Origin: Nocardia neocaledoniensis
GTDB lineage: Bacteria; Actinomycetota; Actinomycetes; Mycobacteriales; Mycobacteriaceae
Length of the DNA: 64,000 bases
Assembly: GCF_003182135.1 (NCBI RefSeq)
Contig: NZ_QGTL01000014.1
Coordinates: 124,001-188,000, forward strand
Direction: 5' to 3'
In this document: positions 25,415-33,750 of the stretch, in pieces
How the letters are laid out: every line of letters begins with the position of its first letter
Numbering within the stretch: the stretch's first letter is position 1
The notes under the pieces: model-generated
What the model was told of the DNA's origin: nothing
The model's database searches: none
What the model saw: the letters and a program-made list of their open reading frames with translations, nothing else
Position numbers and translations under genes: made by a program

Positions 25415-27178
25415 ATGGCCTTCTCCGTCCAGATGCCGGCTCTTGGTGAGAGCGTCACCGAGGGAACGGTGACCAGGTGGCTGAAGCAGGAAGGAGACAC
25501 GGTCGAGGTCGACGAACCGCTGCTCGAAGTCTCCACCGACAAAGTCGATACCGAGATCCCGTCGCCCACGGCCGGTGTGCTGTCGAAGATCGTCGCCCAG
25601 GAAGACGACATCGTCGAGGTCGGCGGTGAGCTCGGCGTGATCAGCGAGCCCGGCGAGGCCGCCGCGTCCGCGCCCGCCCCCGCCGCCGCGCCCGCCGAGC
25701 CCGCTCCGGCACCGGAACCCGAACCCGCCCCGGCGGCGCAGGCCCCGGCCGCCGCCCCCGAGCCCGAGGCCGCTCCGGCCGCCGCGCCCGCCGCTTCCGC
25801 CGCGGACGGCACCCCGGTGAAGATGCCCGAGCTGGGCGAGTCCGTCACCGAGGGCACCGTCACCCGCTGGCTCAAGGCCGTCGGTGACACCGTCGCCGTC
25901 GACGAGCCGCTGCTCGAGGTGTCCACCGACAAGGTCGACACCGAGATCCCCTCGCCGGTCGCGGGCACGCTGCTCGAGATCTCGGCGCAGGAAGACGATG
26001 TCATCGCCGTCGGTGGTCAGCTGGGTGTGATCGGCAGCGGTGCGCCCGCGTCGGCGCCTGCTCCCGCTCCGGAACCCGAGCCCGCTCCGGCTCCCGCTCC
26101 GGCCGCCGAAGCTCCCAAGCCCGCGCCTGCTCCCAAGCCCGCGCCTGCTCCCGCGCCCGCGCCTGCTCCGGCTCCTACCCCCGCGCCGGCTCCGGCGAAG
26201 GCCCCGGCCCCCGCGCCCGCAGCGGGCGGCAACGGCAGCACCCCGTACGTGACGCCGCTGGTGCGCAAGCTGGCCGACGAGAACAACGTCGACCTGTCGA
26301 CCCTCACCGGTTCCGGTGTCGGCGGCCGCATCCGCAAGCAGGACGTGCTCGCCGCCGCCGAGGCCAAGAAGGCGCCCGCCGCCCCGGCGCCGGCCGCCGC
26401 TGCCGCGCCCGCCGCGGCCCCGGCCAAGCAGACCGCCGCGCCGAAGCTGGCCGGCCTGGTCGGCACCACGCAGAAGGCCAGCCGGATCCGCCAGATCACG
26501 GCCACCAAGACGCGCGAATCGCTGCAGACCACCGCGCAGCTGACCCAGGTCCACGAGGCCGACGTCACCAAGATCGCGCACCTGCGTCAGCTCGCGAAGG
26601 CCTCGTTCAAGAGCCGCGAGGGCGTCAACCTGACGTACCTGCCGTTCTTCGCCAAGGCCGTCGTCGAGGCCCTCGGTGTGCACCCGAACGTGAACGCCTC
26701 GTACAACGAGGATTCCAAGGAGATCACCTACCACGCGTCGGTGCACCTGGGGATCGCGGTCGACACCGAGCAGGGTCTGCTCTCGCCGGTCATCCACAAC
26801 GCCAGCGACCTGTCGCTGGCCGGGCTGGCCCGCGCGATCGCCGACATCGCCAACCGCGCCCGCACCGGTGGCCTGAAGCCGGACGAGCTCTCGGGTGGCA
26901 CCTTCACCATCACCAACATCGGTTCCGAGGGCGCGCTCTTCGACACCCCGATCCTGGTTCCGCCGCAGGCGGCCATGCTCGGCACGGGCGCGATCGTCAA
27001 GCGCCCGGTGGTGGTGACCGACGAGACCGGTGGCGAGTCCATCGGCGTGCGCTCGATGGTGTACCTGCCGCTGACCTACGATCACCGCCTCATCGACGGC
27101 GCCGACGCCGGTCGCTTCCTGACCACCGTCAAGCACCGTCTCGAGGACGCCTCGTTCGAGGCCGATCTCGGTCTGTAG
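25415..27178 (+). CDS. sucB: Dihydrolipoamide acyltransferase E2 with two lipoyl domains
   Basis: A 587-residue E2 component, in mycobacteria named dlaT and shared by pyruvate and 2-oxoglutarate dehydrogenases. Two lipoyl domains (about 1-77 and 138-213) each carry STDKVDTEIPSP with the lipoylated lysine. Alanine- and proline-rich linkers follow each. The E3/E1-binding domain is at about 275-315 (VTPLVRKLADENNVDL ... GRIRKQDVL). The catalytic acyltransferase domain fills 345-587 and ends with the DHRLIDGADAGRF histidine motif. GAGGAG lies before ATG 25415. lipB and lipA, which install its lipoate, lie just downstream. Confidence 0.96.
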   Translation: MAFSVQMPALGESVTEGTVTRWLKQEGDTVEVDEPLLEVSTDKVDTEIPSPTAGVLSKIVAQEDDIVEVGGELGVISEPGEAAASAPAPAAAPAEPAPAPEPEPAPAAQAPAAAPEPEAAPAAAPAASAADGTPVKMPELGESVTEGTVTRWLKAVGDTVAVDEPLLEVSTDKVDTEIPSPVAGTLLEISAQEDDVIAVGGQLGVIGSGAPASAPAPAPEPEPAPAPAPAAEAPKPAPAPKPAPAPAPAPAPAPTPAPAPAKAPAPAPAAGGNGSTPYVTPLVRKLADENNVDLSTLTGSGVGGRIRKQDVLAAAEAKKAPAAPAPAAAAAPAAAPAKQTAAPKLAGLVGTTQKASRIRQITATKTRESLQTTAQLTQVHEADVTKIAHLRQLAKASFKSREGVNLTYLPFFAKAVVEALGVHPNVNASYNEDSKEITYHASVHLGIAVDTEQGLLSPVIHNASDLSLAGLARAIADIANRARTGGLKPDELSGGTFTITNIGSEGALFDTPILVPPQAAMLGTGAIVKRPVVVTDETGGESIGVRSMVYLPLTYDHRLIDGADAGRFLTTVKHRLEDASFEADLGL

Positions 27179-27194
27179 TCGAGGAATTCGACAG

Positions 27195-28091
27195 ATGAAG
27201 GTGGTGGTCGCCGGTTCGTCCGGGATGATCGGCCGGGCACTCGTCGCGGCGCTGCGCCGCGACGGGCACGAGGTGTCCCGACTGGTGCGCCGCGCCGCCG
27301 CGGCGCCGGACGAATTCACGTGGGATCCCGCGCGCGCCCAGCTCGACGAGCGGGCGTTGCGCGGGGCCGACGCGGCGGTGAACCTGTGCGGCGCGAACAT
27401 CGGCGGCCGCCGCTGGAGTGGTGGCTACAAGCAGGAACTGCGCGACAGCCGCATCACCCCCACCGACGTCCTGTCCACCGCGGTCGCCGCCGCCGGAGTG
27501 CCGACGCTGGTCAACGCCAGCGGCGCGCACTACTACGGCGGCGACACCGGTGACACCGTCGTCGACGAGAACTCCCCCGCCGGAACGGGTTTCCTCGCGA
27601 CCCTGTGCCGCGACTGGGAAGCCGCGACCGAACCGGCGAGTTCCGCGGGCGTGCGCACCGTCCTGGTGCGCAGCGCCGTGGTCCTGGCCCGCAACGGCGG
27701 GATGCTGAGCAGTCTGCATCCGCTGTACTGGCTGGGGCTGGGCGGTCGCCTCGGCAGCGGCCGCCAGTACATGCCGTGGATCTCCCTCGACGACGAGGTC
27801 GGCGCGATCGTCTTCGCGCTCACCCGTTCCGAACTGTCCGGCCCGATCAACGCCGTGGGCCCGGCACCGGTTACCAATGCCGAGTTCAATCGCGCGCTGA
27901 GCCGCGCGATGCACCGGCCCGCGCCGTTCATCGTGCCCGGCTTCGCCCTGCGCGCCCTCGTCGGGGAGTTCGCCGACGAGGCGATCCTGCACGGCCCCCG
28001 CGCGATTCCGGCCGCGCTCGAACAGGCCGGCTACACCTTCCAGCACCCCACGATCGGTGCCGCGCTGAGCGCCGCCTTCGGAGACCGCTGA
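27195..28091 (+). CDS. TIGR01777-family NAD-dependent epimerase/dehydratase
   Basis: A 298-residue extended SDR. The cofactor loop is VAGSSGMIGRAL at residues 4-15; NASGAHYYGG and the GGRLGSGRQYMPWISLDDEV segment are hallmarks of the TIGR01777 (YfcH-like) group, with a C-terminal domain of the DUF1731 type (VPGFALRALVGEFADE). Actual substrate is unknown. The orthologue sits between dlaT and lipB in mycobacteria too. It ends one base into the next gene (TGATG). Confidence 0.93.
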   Translation: MKVVVAGSSGMIGRALVAALRRDGHEVSRLVRRAAAAPDEFTWDPARAQLDERALRGADAAVNLCGANIGGRRWSGGYKQELRDSRITPTDVLSTAVAAAGVPTLVNASGAHYYGGDTGDTVVDENSPAGTGFLATLCRDWEAATEPASSAGVRTVLVRSAVVLARNGGMLSSLHPLYWLGLGGRLGSGRQYMPWISLDDEVGAIVFALTRSELSGPINAVGPAPVTNAEFNRALSRAMHRPAPFIVPGFALRALVGEFADEAILHGPRAIPAALEQAGYTFQHPTIGAALSAAFGDR

Positions 28092-28594
28092 TGCTGCTGC
28101 GCGACGCCGACAAGGCCGATCTCCCCGCCGTACTGGCGATCCACAACACCAATATCGCCGAGTCCACCGCGATCTGGGACACCGACGAGGTCGACCTCGA
28201 CGACCGTCTCACCTGGTTCGCCGACCGCACCGCCGCGGGCATGCCGATCCTGATCGCCGAGATCGACGGTGAGGTCGCCGGTTACGCCTCCTACGGGCAG
28301 TGGCGCCCCAAGACCGGGTACCGGTTCACCGTCGAGAACTCCGTCTACGTCGACAGCCGCTTCCACCGGCGCGGCGTGGCCACCGCGCTGCTCGGCGCGC
28401 TCATCGAGCGTGCGACCGAATCGCGCCGGGTGCACGCGATGATCGCCGCGATCGAATCCGGCAACACGCCGTCGATCGTCCTGCACGAGCGTTTCGGCTT
28501 CCGCACCGTCGGCCAACTGCCCGAAGTCGGCCACAAATTCGGCCGCTGGATGGACCTGACACTGCTGCAACGCGACTTCCCGCTCGACGTCTGA
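28091..28594 (+). CDS. GNAT acetyltransferase, phosphinothricin-acetyltransferase-like
   Basis: A 167-residue N-acetyltransferase of the PAT/MnaT type: YASYGQWRPKTGYRFTVENSVYV, then RFHRRGVATALLGALI for acetyl-CoA binding and GFRTVGQLPEVGHKFGRW, the last a strong mark of the group. Family members acetylate L-phosphinothricin, methionine sulfoximine or related amino acids. It is coupled to the epimerase gene by a TGATG junction. Substrate here is unproven. Confidence 0.9.
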   Translation: MLLRDADKADLPAVLAIHNTNIAESTAIWDTDEVDLDDRLTWFADRTAAGMPILIAEIDGEVAGYASYGQWRPKTGYRFTVENSVYVDSRFHRRGVATALLGALIERATESRRVHAMIAAIESGNTPSIVLHERFGFRTVGQLPEVGHKFGRWMDLTLLQRDFPLDV

Positions 28595-28624
28595 CCAGCC
28601 TGTGCCCGGGTCCACCGGTGGGCG

Positions 28625-28630
28625 TAACGT
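28625..28630 (+). promoter_or_regulatory. -10 hexamer for lipB, leaderless
   Basis: TAACGT is followed by seven bases and GTG 28638. It supports that start over the GTG at 28602. Confidence 0.55.
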
Positions 28631-28637
28631 CAGGGTG

Positions 28638-29387
28638 GTGAACGACACGCGCCCCACCGCGTCCGCACGATTCGATACGACCCCGATCGTGGTCGAGGAT
28701 CTCGGACTCATCGAATACAACGCCGCCTGGGAGCTGCAACGGCAGATCGCCGACGAGCGCGCCGCAGGCGAAGGCAGCGACAAGCTGCTGCTGCTCGAGC
28801 ACCCCTCGGTCTACACCGCGGGCCGTCGCACCGAGGCCGAGGATCTGCCGATCGACGGCAGCCCGGTGGTGCAGGTCGATCGCGGCGGCAAGATCACCTG
28901 GCACGGGCCCGGTCAGCTGGTCGGCTATCCGATCGTGCGCCTGGCCGAGCCGGTCGACGTCGTGCAGTACGTGCGTCGGCTCGAGGAGGCGCTGATCCAG
29001 GTGGTGTCCGGGCTCGGAATCGAGTGCGGCCGCATCGACGGTCGTTCGGGCGTGTGGCTGCCCGCCACCGAGTGGCTCGCCGAGCGCAAGATCGCCGCGA
29101 TCGGCGTGCGCGTGCAGCGTGGCGTGGCTCTGCACGGCATCTCGCTGAACTGCAACTCCGCCCTCGACGGGTTCCAGGCGATCGTGCCCTGCGGCATCCG
29201 CGACGCCGGGGTCACCACCCTGACCCGCGAACTCGGCCGTGAGGTCACCGTCGCCGAGCTCAAGCCGCTCGTCGCCGCCGCGATCGTTGCCGCGCTGGAC
29301 GGCGAAATTCCCGTTCGGCCCCATGACATTGATCGCACCACCAGCGCCGCGAACGCGACGGCCCCGAGCGTAGAGTCGGTCCAGTGA
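28638..29387 (+). CDS. lipB: Octanoyl-ACP:protein octanoyltransferase
   Basis: A 249-residue LipB that moves octanoate from ACP to lipoyl domains such as those of SucB. Motifs: LLLLEHPSVYTAGRR (about 52-66), DRGGKITWHGPGQLVGYPI (about 78-96) with the conserved HGPGQ, and KIAAIGVRVQRGVALHGISLN with the catalytic lysine. The family cysteine is in IVPCGI near residue 180. The stop overlaps lipA by four bases (GTGA). Confidence 0.97.
   Translation: MNDTRPTASARFDTTPIVVEDLGLIEYNAAWELQRQIADERAAGEGSDKLLLLEHPSVYTAGRRTEAEDLPIDGSPVVQVDRGGKITWHGPGQLVGYPIVRLAEPVDVVQYVRRLEEALIQVVSGLGIECGRIDGRSGVWLPATEWLAERKIAAIGVRVQRGVALHGISLNCNSALDGFQAIVPCGIRDAGVTTLTRELGREVTVAELKPLVAAAIVAALDGEIPVRPHDIDRTTSAANATAPSVESVQ
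29371..29376 (+). promoter_or_regulatory. -10 hexamer for lipA inside the lipB 3' end, leaderless
   Basis: TAGAGT is followed by seven bases and the lipA GTG at 29384. lipA could thus be made both from the lipB transcript and from its own leaderless RNA. Confidence 0.5.
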
Positions 29388-30406
29388 CCTCCGTAGACGC
29401 CTCTGCCCCCGCCGGACGCAAGCTGCTGCGCATCGAAGCGCGCAACGCGGAGACGCCGATCGAGCGCAAACCCAAGTGGATCCGCACCCGCGCCACCATG
29501 GGCCCGGAGTACTCCGAGCTCAAGGGCCTGGTGAAGCGCGAAGGGCTGCACACGGTCTGCGAGGAAGCGGGCTGCCCCAACATCTTCGAGTGCTGGGAGG
29601 ACCGCGAGGCCACCTTCCTCATCGGCGGTGAGCAGTGCACCCGCCGCTGCGACTTCTGCCAGATCGACACCGGAAAGCCCGCCGCCCTCGACCGCGACGA
29701 GCCCCGCCGCGTCGCCGAGAGCGTTCAGGCGATGGGCCTGCGCTACTCCACGATCACCGGCGTCGCCCGAGACGACCTCGACGACGGCGGCGCCTGGCTC
29801 TACGCCGAAACCGTGCGCGCCATCAAGGCACTCAACCCCGGCACCGGCGTCGAGCTGCTCATCCCCGACTTCAACGCCGACCCCGATCAGCTGGCCGAGG
29901 TCTTCTCGACCCGCCCGGAGGTGCTGGCGCACAACCTGGAGACGGTGCCGCGCATCTTCAAGCGCATCCGCCCGGCCTTCCGCTACGAGCGCTCGCTGGC
30001 CGTGATCACCGCCGCCCGCGCGGCCGGTCTGGTCACCAAGTCCAACCTCATCCTCGGCATGGGCGAGACCCCGGAGGAGGTCACCGAGGCGATGCGCGAC
30101 CTGCACGAGGCGGGCTGCGACATCCTCACCATCACCCAGTACCTGCGGCCCTCGCCGCGCCACCATCCGGTGGATCGCTGGGTGAAGCCGGAGGAGTTCG
30201 TCGAGCACTCGAAGGTGGCCGAGGAACTCGGTTTCGCCGGCGTGATGGCCGGGCCGCTGGTCCGTTCGTCCTACCGTGCGGGCCGCCTCTACGCCCAGGC
30301 GATGGCGCATCACGGTCGCGAGATCCCCGAGGCCATGGCGCACCTGGCGCAGGAGGGCACCGCGTCCCAGGAGGCCAGCTCCGTGCTGGCCCGCTACGGC
30401 AGCTGA
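29384..30406 (+). CDS. lipA: Lipoyl synthase
   Basis: A 340-residue radical SAM enzyme inserting two sulfurs into protein-bound octanoate. The auxiliary cluster motif is CEEAGCPNIFEC (about 60-71) and the radical SAM motif CTRRCDFC (about 86-93). QYLRPSPRHHPVDRW and the C-terminal GPLVRSSYRAG with the serine ligand are as expected. Substrate proteins include the E2 encoded just upstream. Confidence 0.98.
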   Translation: MTSVDASAPAGRKLLRIEARNAETPIERKPKWIRTRATMGPEYSELKGLVKREGLHTVCEEAGCPNIFECWEDREATFLIGGEQCTRRCDFCQIDTGKPAALDRDEPRRVAESVQAMGLRYSTITGVARDDLDDGGAWLYAETVRAIKALNPGTGVELLIPDFNADPDQLAEVFSTRPEVLAHNLETVPRIFKRIRPAFRYERSLAVITAARAAGLVTKSNLILGMGETPEEVTEAMRDLHEAGCDILTITQYLRPSPRHHPVDRWVKPEEFVEHSKVAEELGFAGVMAGPLVRSSYRAGRLYAQAMAHHGREIPEAMAHLAQEGTASQEASSVLARYGS

Positions 30407-30412
30407 CGGCGC

Positions 30413-30441
30413 CGGGCCAGGGCTCGGTGAGCCCTGGCCCG
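30413..30441 (+). terminator. Terminator after lipA
   Basis: Perfect 13-base arms CGGGCCAGGGCTC and GAGCCCTGGCCCG with a 3-base loop begin seven bases after the lipA stop. Confidence 0.75.
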
Positions 30442-30479
30442 TCAGTAGACTAAGGGTCCCCTCACCCCCGGAAGGACCC

Positions 30480-30791
30480 ATGTCGAAGTTCGAGAACGTC
30501 TCCGTCACCAAGCAGGCCAATGTCTATTTCGACGGAAAGTGCGTCAGCTACAGCCTCGAGCTGCCCGACGGCACCAAGAAGTCGGTCGGCGTCATCCAGC
30601 CCGCGTCGCTGACCTTCGGCACCGCGGCGCCCGAGCGCATGGAACTCGTGGCGGGCAAGGCCAAGGTGACCCTGGCCGGGGCGACCGAGGCGGTCACCTA
30701 CCGGGGCGGCGAGTCCTTCGAGGTGCCGGGCGACAGCTCCTTCGACATCGAGGTCGTCGACACGGTGCACTACGTCTGCCACTACGGCTGA
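30480..30791 (+). CDS. ppnP: Pyrimidine/purine nucleoside phosphorylase (YaiE/PpnP family)
   Basis: A 103-residue cupin. The pattern ANVYFDGKCVSYSL, GVIQPASLTFGT, PERMELVAGKAKVTL, GGESFEVPGDSSFDIEV and a final YVCHYG matches PpnP throughout. The family cleaves nucleosides to base and ribose 1-phosphate. GGAAGG is well placed before ATG 30480. It is a monocistronic gene flanked by two hairpins. Confidence 0.93.
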   Translation: MSKFENVSVTKQANVYFDGKCVSYSLELPDGTKKSVGVIQPASLTFGTAAPERMELVAGKAKVTLAGATEAVTYRGGESFEVPGDSSFDIEVVDTVHYVCHYG

Positions 30792-30798
30792 TCGACCC

Positions 30799-30827
30799 GG
30801 GTGCCGCCGTTCACCGGCGGCACCCGA
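30799..30827 (+). terminator. Terminator after ppnP
   Basis: Twelve-base arms CGGGTGCCGCCG and CGGCGGCACCCG with a 5-base loop begin eight bases after the stop codon. Confidence 0.75.
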
Positions 30828-30893
30828 TTTCCGTATCTCACGTCTGGCGTTCCCCGTTCGTCTTCTCGGTAGGACAACGAAAGGACACCGCAG

Positions 30894-31400
30894 ATGAGCA
30901 CCCGCCACACCGTGGTCGAGACCGATCTCGGACCGATCACCCTCGTCGCGACCGGCGCGGCCGTCACCGGACTGTACTTCCGTCACCACGTCCGCCGCCC
31001 CGCCGTCGAGACCTTCGGCGTCGAGAGCCCCACCGATCCGGTGCTCGTCGAAGCCGCTGATCAGCTGCGCGACTATCTCGCGGGCCATCGCCTGATCTTC
31101 GACCTGCCGCTGTCCGCCCGCGGCGACGATTTCCAGCGCGCCGTCTGGGCGATCGTGGCGGCGATCCCGCGCGGCGAGACCTCCACCTACGGCCGCATCG
31201 CCGAACAACTCGGCGATCGCGCGCTGGCCCAGCGAGTCGGCCAAGCGGTCGGCGCGAATCCGCTGTGCGTGTTCGTGCCGTGTCATCGCGTGGTCGGCGC
31301 CGACGGTTCGCTGACCGGATACGCCGGTGGGCTGCCCCGCAAACGGGCCCTGCTCGATCTCGAAGCACCGGCCCCCGTCAGCGCCGGCCGGCTGTTCTGA
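30894..31400 (+). CDS. ogt: Methylated-DNA--protein-cysteine methyltransferase, copy 1
   Basis: A 168-residue suicide repair protein that takes alkyl groups from O6-alkylguanine. The active-site motif VPCHRVVGADGSLTGYAGG is near residue 125 with the acceptor cysteine in PCHRV; the helix-turn-helix RGETSTYGRIAEQLG precedes it. An N-terminal ribonuclease-like domain is present. It is the first gene of an alkylation-repair operon; AAAGGA lies upstream of ATG 30894. Confidence 0.96.
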   Translation: MSTRHTVVETDLGPITLVATGAAVTGLYFRHHVRRPAVETFGVESPTDPVLVEAADQLRDYLAGHRLIFDLPLSARGDDFQRAVWAIVAAIPRGETSTYGRIAEQLGDRALAQRVGQAVGANPLCVFVPCHRVVGADGSLTGYAGGLPRKRALLDLEAPAPVSAGRLF

Positions 31401-31417
31401 CCGCGCCCGGGACGACG

Positions 31418-31908
31418 ATGAAACCACCGTTCGAGCGGATCGTCGAGCAGCACGGACCGACCGTGCTGCGGGTCTGCCGCGTCGTCCTCGGCGCCCATGA
31501 CGCCGAGGATGCCTGGTCGGAGACCTTCCTCGCCGCCATGCGCGCCTACCCCGACCTCCCCGACGACGCGAACATCGAGGCGTGGCTGGTGACGATCGCG
31601 CACCGCAAGGCGATCGATGTGGTGCGCGCGGCGAACCGCACCGCGCTGCCGGTCGACGAACTGCCGGAATCCCCCACGCGCCTCGGCATTCCCGGCGCGG
31701 GCGAAGCCGATCTGTGGGCGGCGGTCTCCGCCCTGCCACCCAAACAACGCCAGGCCATCGCCTACCACTACGTCGCGGGCCTGCCCTACGCCGACATCGC
31801 CGACCTCCTCGGCGGCACCGTCGACGCGGCCCGCCGAGCCGCCGCCGACGGCCTGAAGAAACTCCGAAGAACCTACCCGGGCGCCATCATGGAAGGAGTC
31901 CACGCATG
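31418..31908 (+). CDS. RNA polymerase sigma-70/ECF factor of the alkylation operon
   Basis: A 163-residue ECF-like sigma factor (stop codon ends at 31909). Region 2 is at about 10-75 (VCRVVLGAHDAEDAWSETFLAAM and AWLVTIAHRKAIDVVRA); region 4 at about 105-155 (ALPPKQRQAIAYHYVAGLPYADIADLLGGT). No anti-sigma gene is adjacent. It sits 17 bases after ogt copy 1 and its stop overlaps the next start (ATGA), so it is co-translated with the second methyltransferase. It may direct transcription of the repair operon itself. Confidence 0.87.
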
Positions 31909-32520
31909 ACCGAGACCGGACGCGATGGCGACCTGACCGCCCTCCTGTCGACACCCGTCGACGCCGACCTGATGGCCCGCCTGCACCAGCGCCTCGCGCA
32001 GCGCGCCGACGAGGCCGACCTCCTCGACGTCGCCTACACCACCGTCGATTCCCCCGTCGGCGAGCTGCTGCTGGCCGCGACCCCGAAGGGCCTGGTCCGG
32101 GTGGCCTACGCCAGCGAGGACCACGATCGAGTGCTCGCCACGCTGGGCGAGAAGCTGAGTCCCCGAATCCTGCGTGCCCCAGGCCGTCTCGACACGGTCG
32201 CCCGCGAACTCGACGAGTACTTCGCCGGCCGGCGACGCGCCTTCGACGTGGACCTGGACCTGTCGCTGTCGCACGGATTCCGCCAGCTCGTGCAGCGACA
32301 CCTGCCGGAGATCGCCTACGGCCAGACCCGCAGCTACCGCGAGGTCGCCGAGCTCGTCGGCAATCCGAAGGCCGTGCGCGCGGTGGGCACCGCCTGTGCC
32401 ACCAACCCGCTGCCCGTCGTGGTCCCGTGCCACCGCGTGGTGCGCACCGACGGCAGCCTCGGCGGCTACATCGGCGGCGCCGCGGCCAAGACCGCCCTGC
32501 TCACCCTGGAGGCGGCATGA
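31906..32520 (+). CDS. Methylated-DNA--protein-cysteine methyltransferase, copy 2
   Basis: A 204-residue protein with an extra ~45-residue helical N-terminus before the MGMT fold. The acceptor motif VPCHRVVRTDGSLGGYIGG is near residue 170; GQTRSYREVAELVGNPKAVRAVG is the preceding helix-turn-helix. In Ada the MGMT domain is C-terminal to a zinc domain; here a sigma-factor gene is translationally coupled upstream instead. The ATG overlaps the sigma stop, and its own stop overlaps the oxygenase start. Confidence 0.93.
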   Translation: MTETGRDGDLTALLSTPVDADLMARLHQRLAQRADEADLLDVAYTTVDSPVGELLLAATPKGLVRVAYASEDHDRVLATLGEKLSPRILRAPGRLDTVARELDEYFAGRRRAFDVDLDLSLSHGFRQLVQRHLPEIAYGQTRSYREVAELVGNPKAVRAVGTACATNPLPVVVPCHRVVRTDGSLGGYIGGAAAKTALLTLEAA

Positions 32521-33233
32521 CCACCGACCCCTGGCACGACCGGGTCGCCGCCTGCGACTGGCCCGCGATCACCGCCGAACTCGACGAATACGGCGGCGCC
32601 CTGCTCCCCCAGCTGCTCACGCCCGCCGAGGCCACCGAGATCCGCGACCTCTACGACCGCGAGGAGCTGTTCCGCTCCACGATCACCATGGGGCAGTACC
32701 GATTCGGCGAAGGCCAGTACCGCTACCTGCGTACCCCCTACCCGGAGCCCATCGAACGCCTGAAGCAGGCGCTCTATCCGCGCCTGCTCCCGATCGCCCG
32801 CGACTGGTGGCGCAAACTCGGCCGCGAGACACCCTGGCCGGACACCCTCGACGAGTGGCTGCGCCTGTGCCACGACGCGGGCCAGACCAAGTCGACCGCG
32901 ATCCTGCTGCGCTACGGCCCCAAGGACTGGAACGCCCTGCACCGAGACCTGTACGGCGACTTGGTCTTTCCGCTCCAAGTGGTCATCAATCTCAACGAGC
33001 CTGGCGTCGACCACACCGGCGGCGAATTCCTGCTCCTCGAACAACGCCCCCGCGCCCAGTCCCGCGGCACCGCCACCCTGCTCCCGCACGGCCACGGCTA
33101 CCTGTTCACTACCCGCGACCGCCCCGTCCGTTCAGCGCGCGGCTGGTCGGCGGCCCCGGTCCGCCACGGCGTCTCCGCCATCCGCTCCGGCCACCGCACC
33201 ACCCTCGCCCTGGTCTTCCACGACGCCGCCTGA
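32517..33233 (+). CDS. 2OG-Fe(II) dioxygenase, AlkB-like role inferred
   Basis: A 238-residue oxygenase. NALHRDLYGDLVFPLQVVINLN holds the H-x-D metal pair (HRD near residue 141) and the distal histidine and arginine are in VRHGVSAIRSGHRTTLALVF near 220. The centre, HTGGEFLLLEQRPRAQSRG, is typical of the 2OG-FeII_Oxy group. Its place between an MGMT and an Ada-type zinc protein suggests oxidative demethylation of nucleic acid. It differs from classical AlkB in the N-terminal lid, so substrate is inferred. Confidence 0.85.
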   Translation: MTTDPWHDRVAACDWPAITAELDEYGGALLPQLLTPAEATEIRDLYDREELFRSTITMGQYRFGEGQYRYLRTPYPEPIERLKQALYPRLLPIARDWWRKLGRETPWPDTLDEWLRLCHDAGQTKSTAILLRYGPKDWNALHRDLYGDLVFPLQVVINLNEPGVDHTGGEFLLLEQRPRAQSRGTATLLPHGHGYLFTTRDRPVRSARGWSAAPVRHGVSAIRSGHRTTLALVFHDAA

Positions 33234-33235
33234 CC

Positions 33236-33487
33236 GTGCGCACCTACCAGCTCCTCGGCCCCGACGGCCCCTACCGCTCCCCGACCCCGGGCACCTGGGG
33301 CGGCCACCGCCGCACGAAAATCTACGGCCGCCTGGACTGCCCCTCAGCCCACCGAGCCCTCACCCGCGGCCACTACGCCACCCACCGCGTGATCTTCGCC
33401 GACGAACCCACCGCTCTCGCCGCGGGTTACCGCCCGTGCGCGGTCTGCTGCCGAGACCGCTACACCCACTGGAAGGCGACCCGGTGA
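33236..33487 (+). CDS. Stand-alone Ada-type zinc-binding domain
   Basis: An 83-residue protein with the Ada metal-binding fold: KIYGRLDCPSAHRAL and then AAGYRPCAVCCRDRY. In Ada the first part reads YCxxxC, with the first cysteine acting as the methyl-phosphotriester acceptor; here glycine replaces that cysteine, leaving C, C and C(C) for zinc. It is therefore unlikely to accept methyl groups the same way and may only bind zinc and DNA. GTG 33236 lies two bases after the oxygenase stop. Confidence 0.8.
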   Translation: MRTYQLLGPDGPYRSPTPGTWGGHRRTKIYGRLDCPSAHRALTRGHYATHRVIFADEPTALAAGYRPCAVCCRDRYTHWKATR

Positions 33488-33489
33488 CT

Positions 33490-33645
33490 TCACAGCCCGT
33501 ACTTGCGCACGAAATCCTCGGTCAGATCCACCGCGGGCACCCCCGCCTCGGCCGACCGCGTCTCCACAGTCGTCTCCTCGACCAACCGCTCCGGCTCCGG
33601 CGGCAACCGCCGCCACTTCGCCCGCGGATCCTCGTCCCCAGCCAT
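33490..33645 (-). CDS. Small conserved hypothetical protein, 51 residues
   Basis: A short acidic protein starting MAGDEDPRAKWRRLPPEPE and ending DLTEDFVRKYGL. AAGGAGG lies four to five bases before ATG 33645, a strong ribosome site, and codon use has the usual high GC third positions. The body has VEETTVETRSAEAGVPAVD. No known role. It converges on the alkylation operon with a two-base gap. Confidence 0.7.
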   Translation of the reverse strand: MAGDEDPRAKWRRLPPEPERLVEETTVETRSAEAGVPAVDLTEDFVRKYGL

Positions 33646-33750
33646 CACCCCTCCTTCAGCCATACTCCAGAGTAGCGCCGATCCCGGGCATTCCCAGCGG
33701 TTCTGCCGGCGCGAAGTGGGCTCCTCCGGTGGAGGGTCGGCAGGTGCTCG

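Noticed and set aside
25406..27400. 664-codon minus-strand frame opposite sucB
   Set aside because: Antisense of the Ala/Pro linkers gives a Gly/Arg-rich product; sucB is the real gene.
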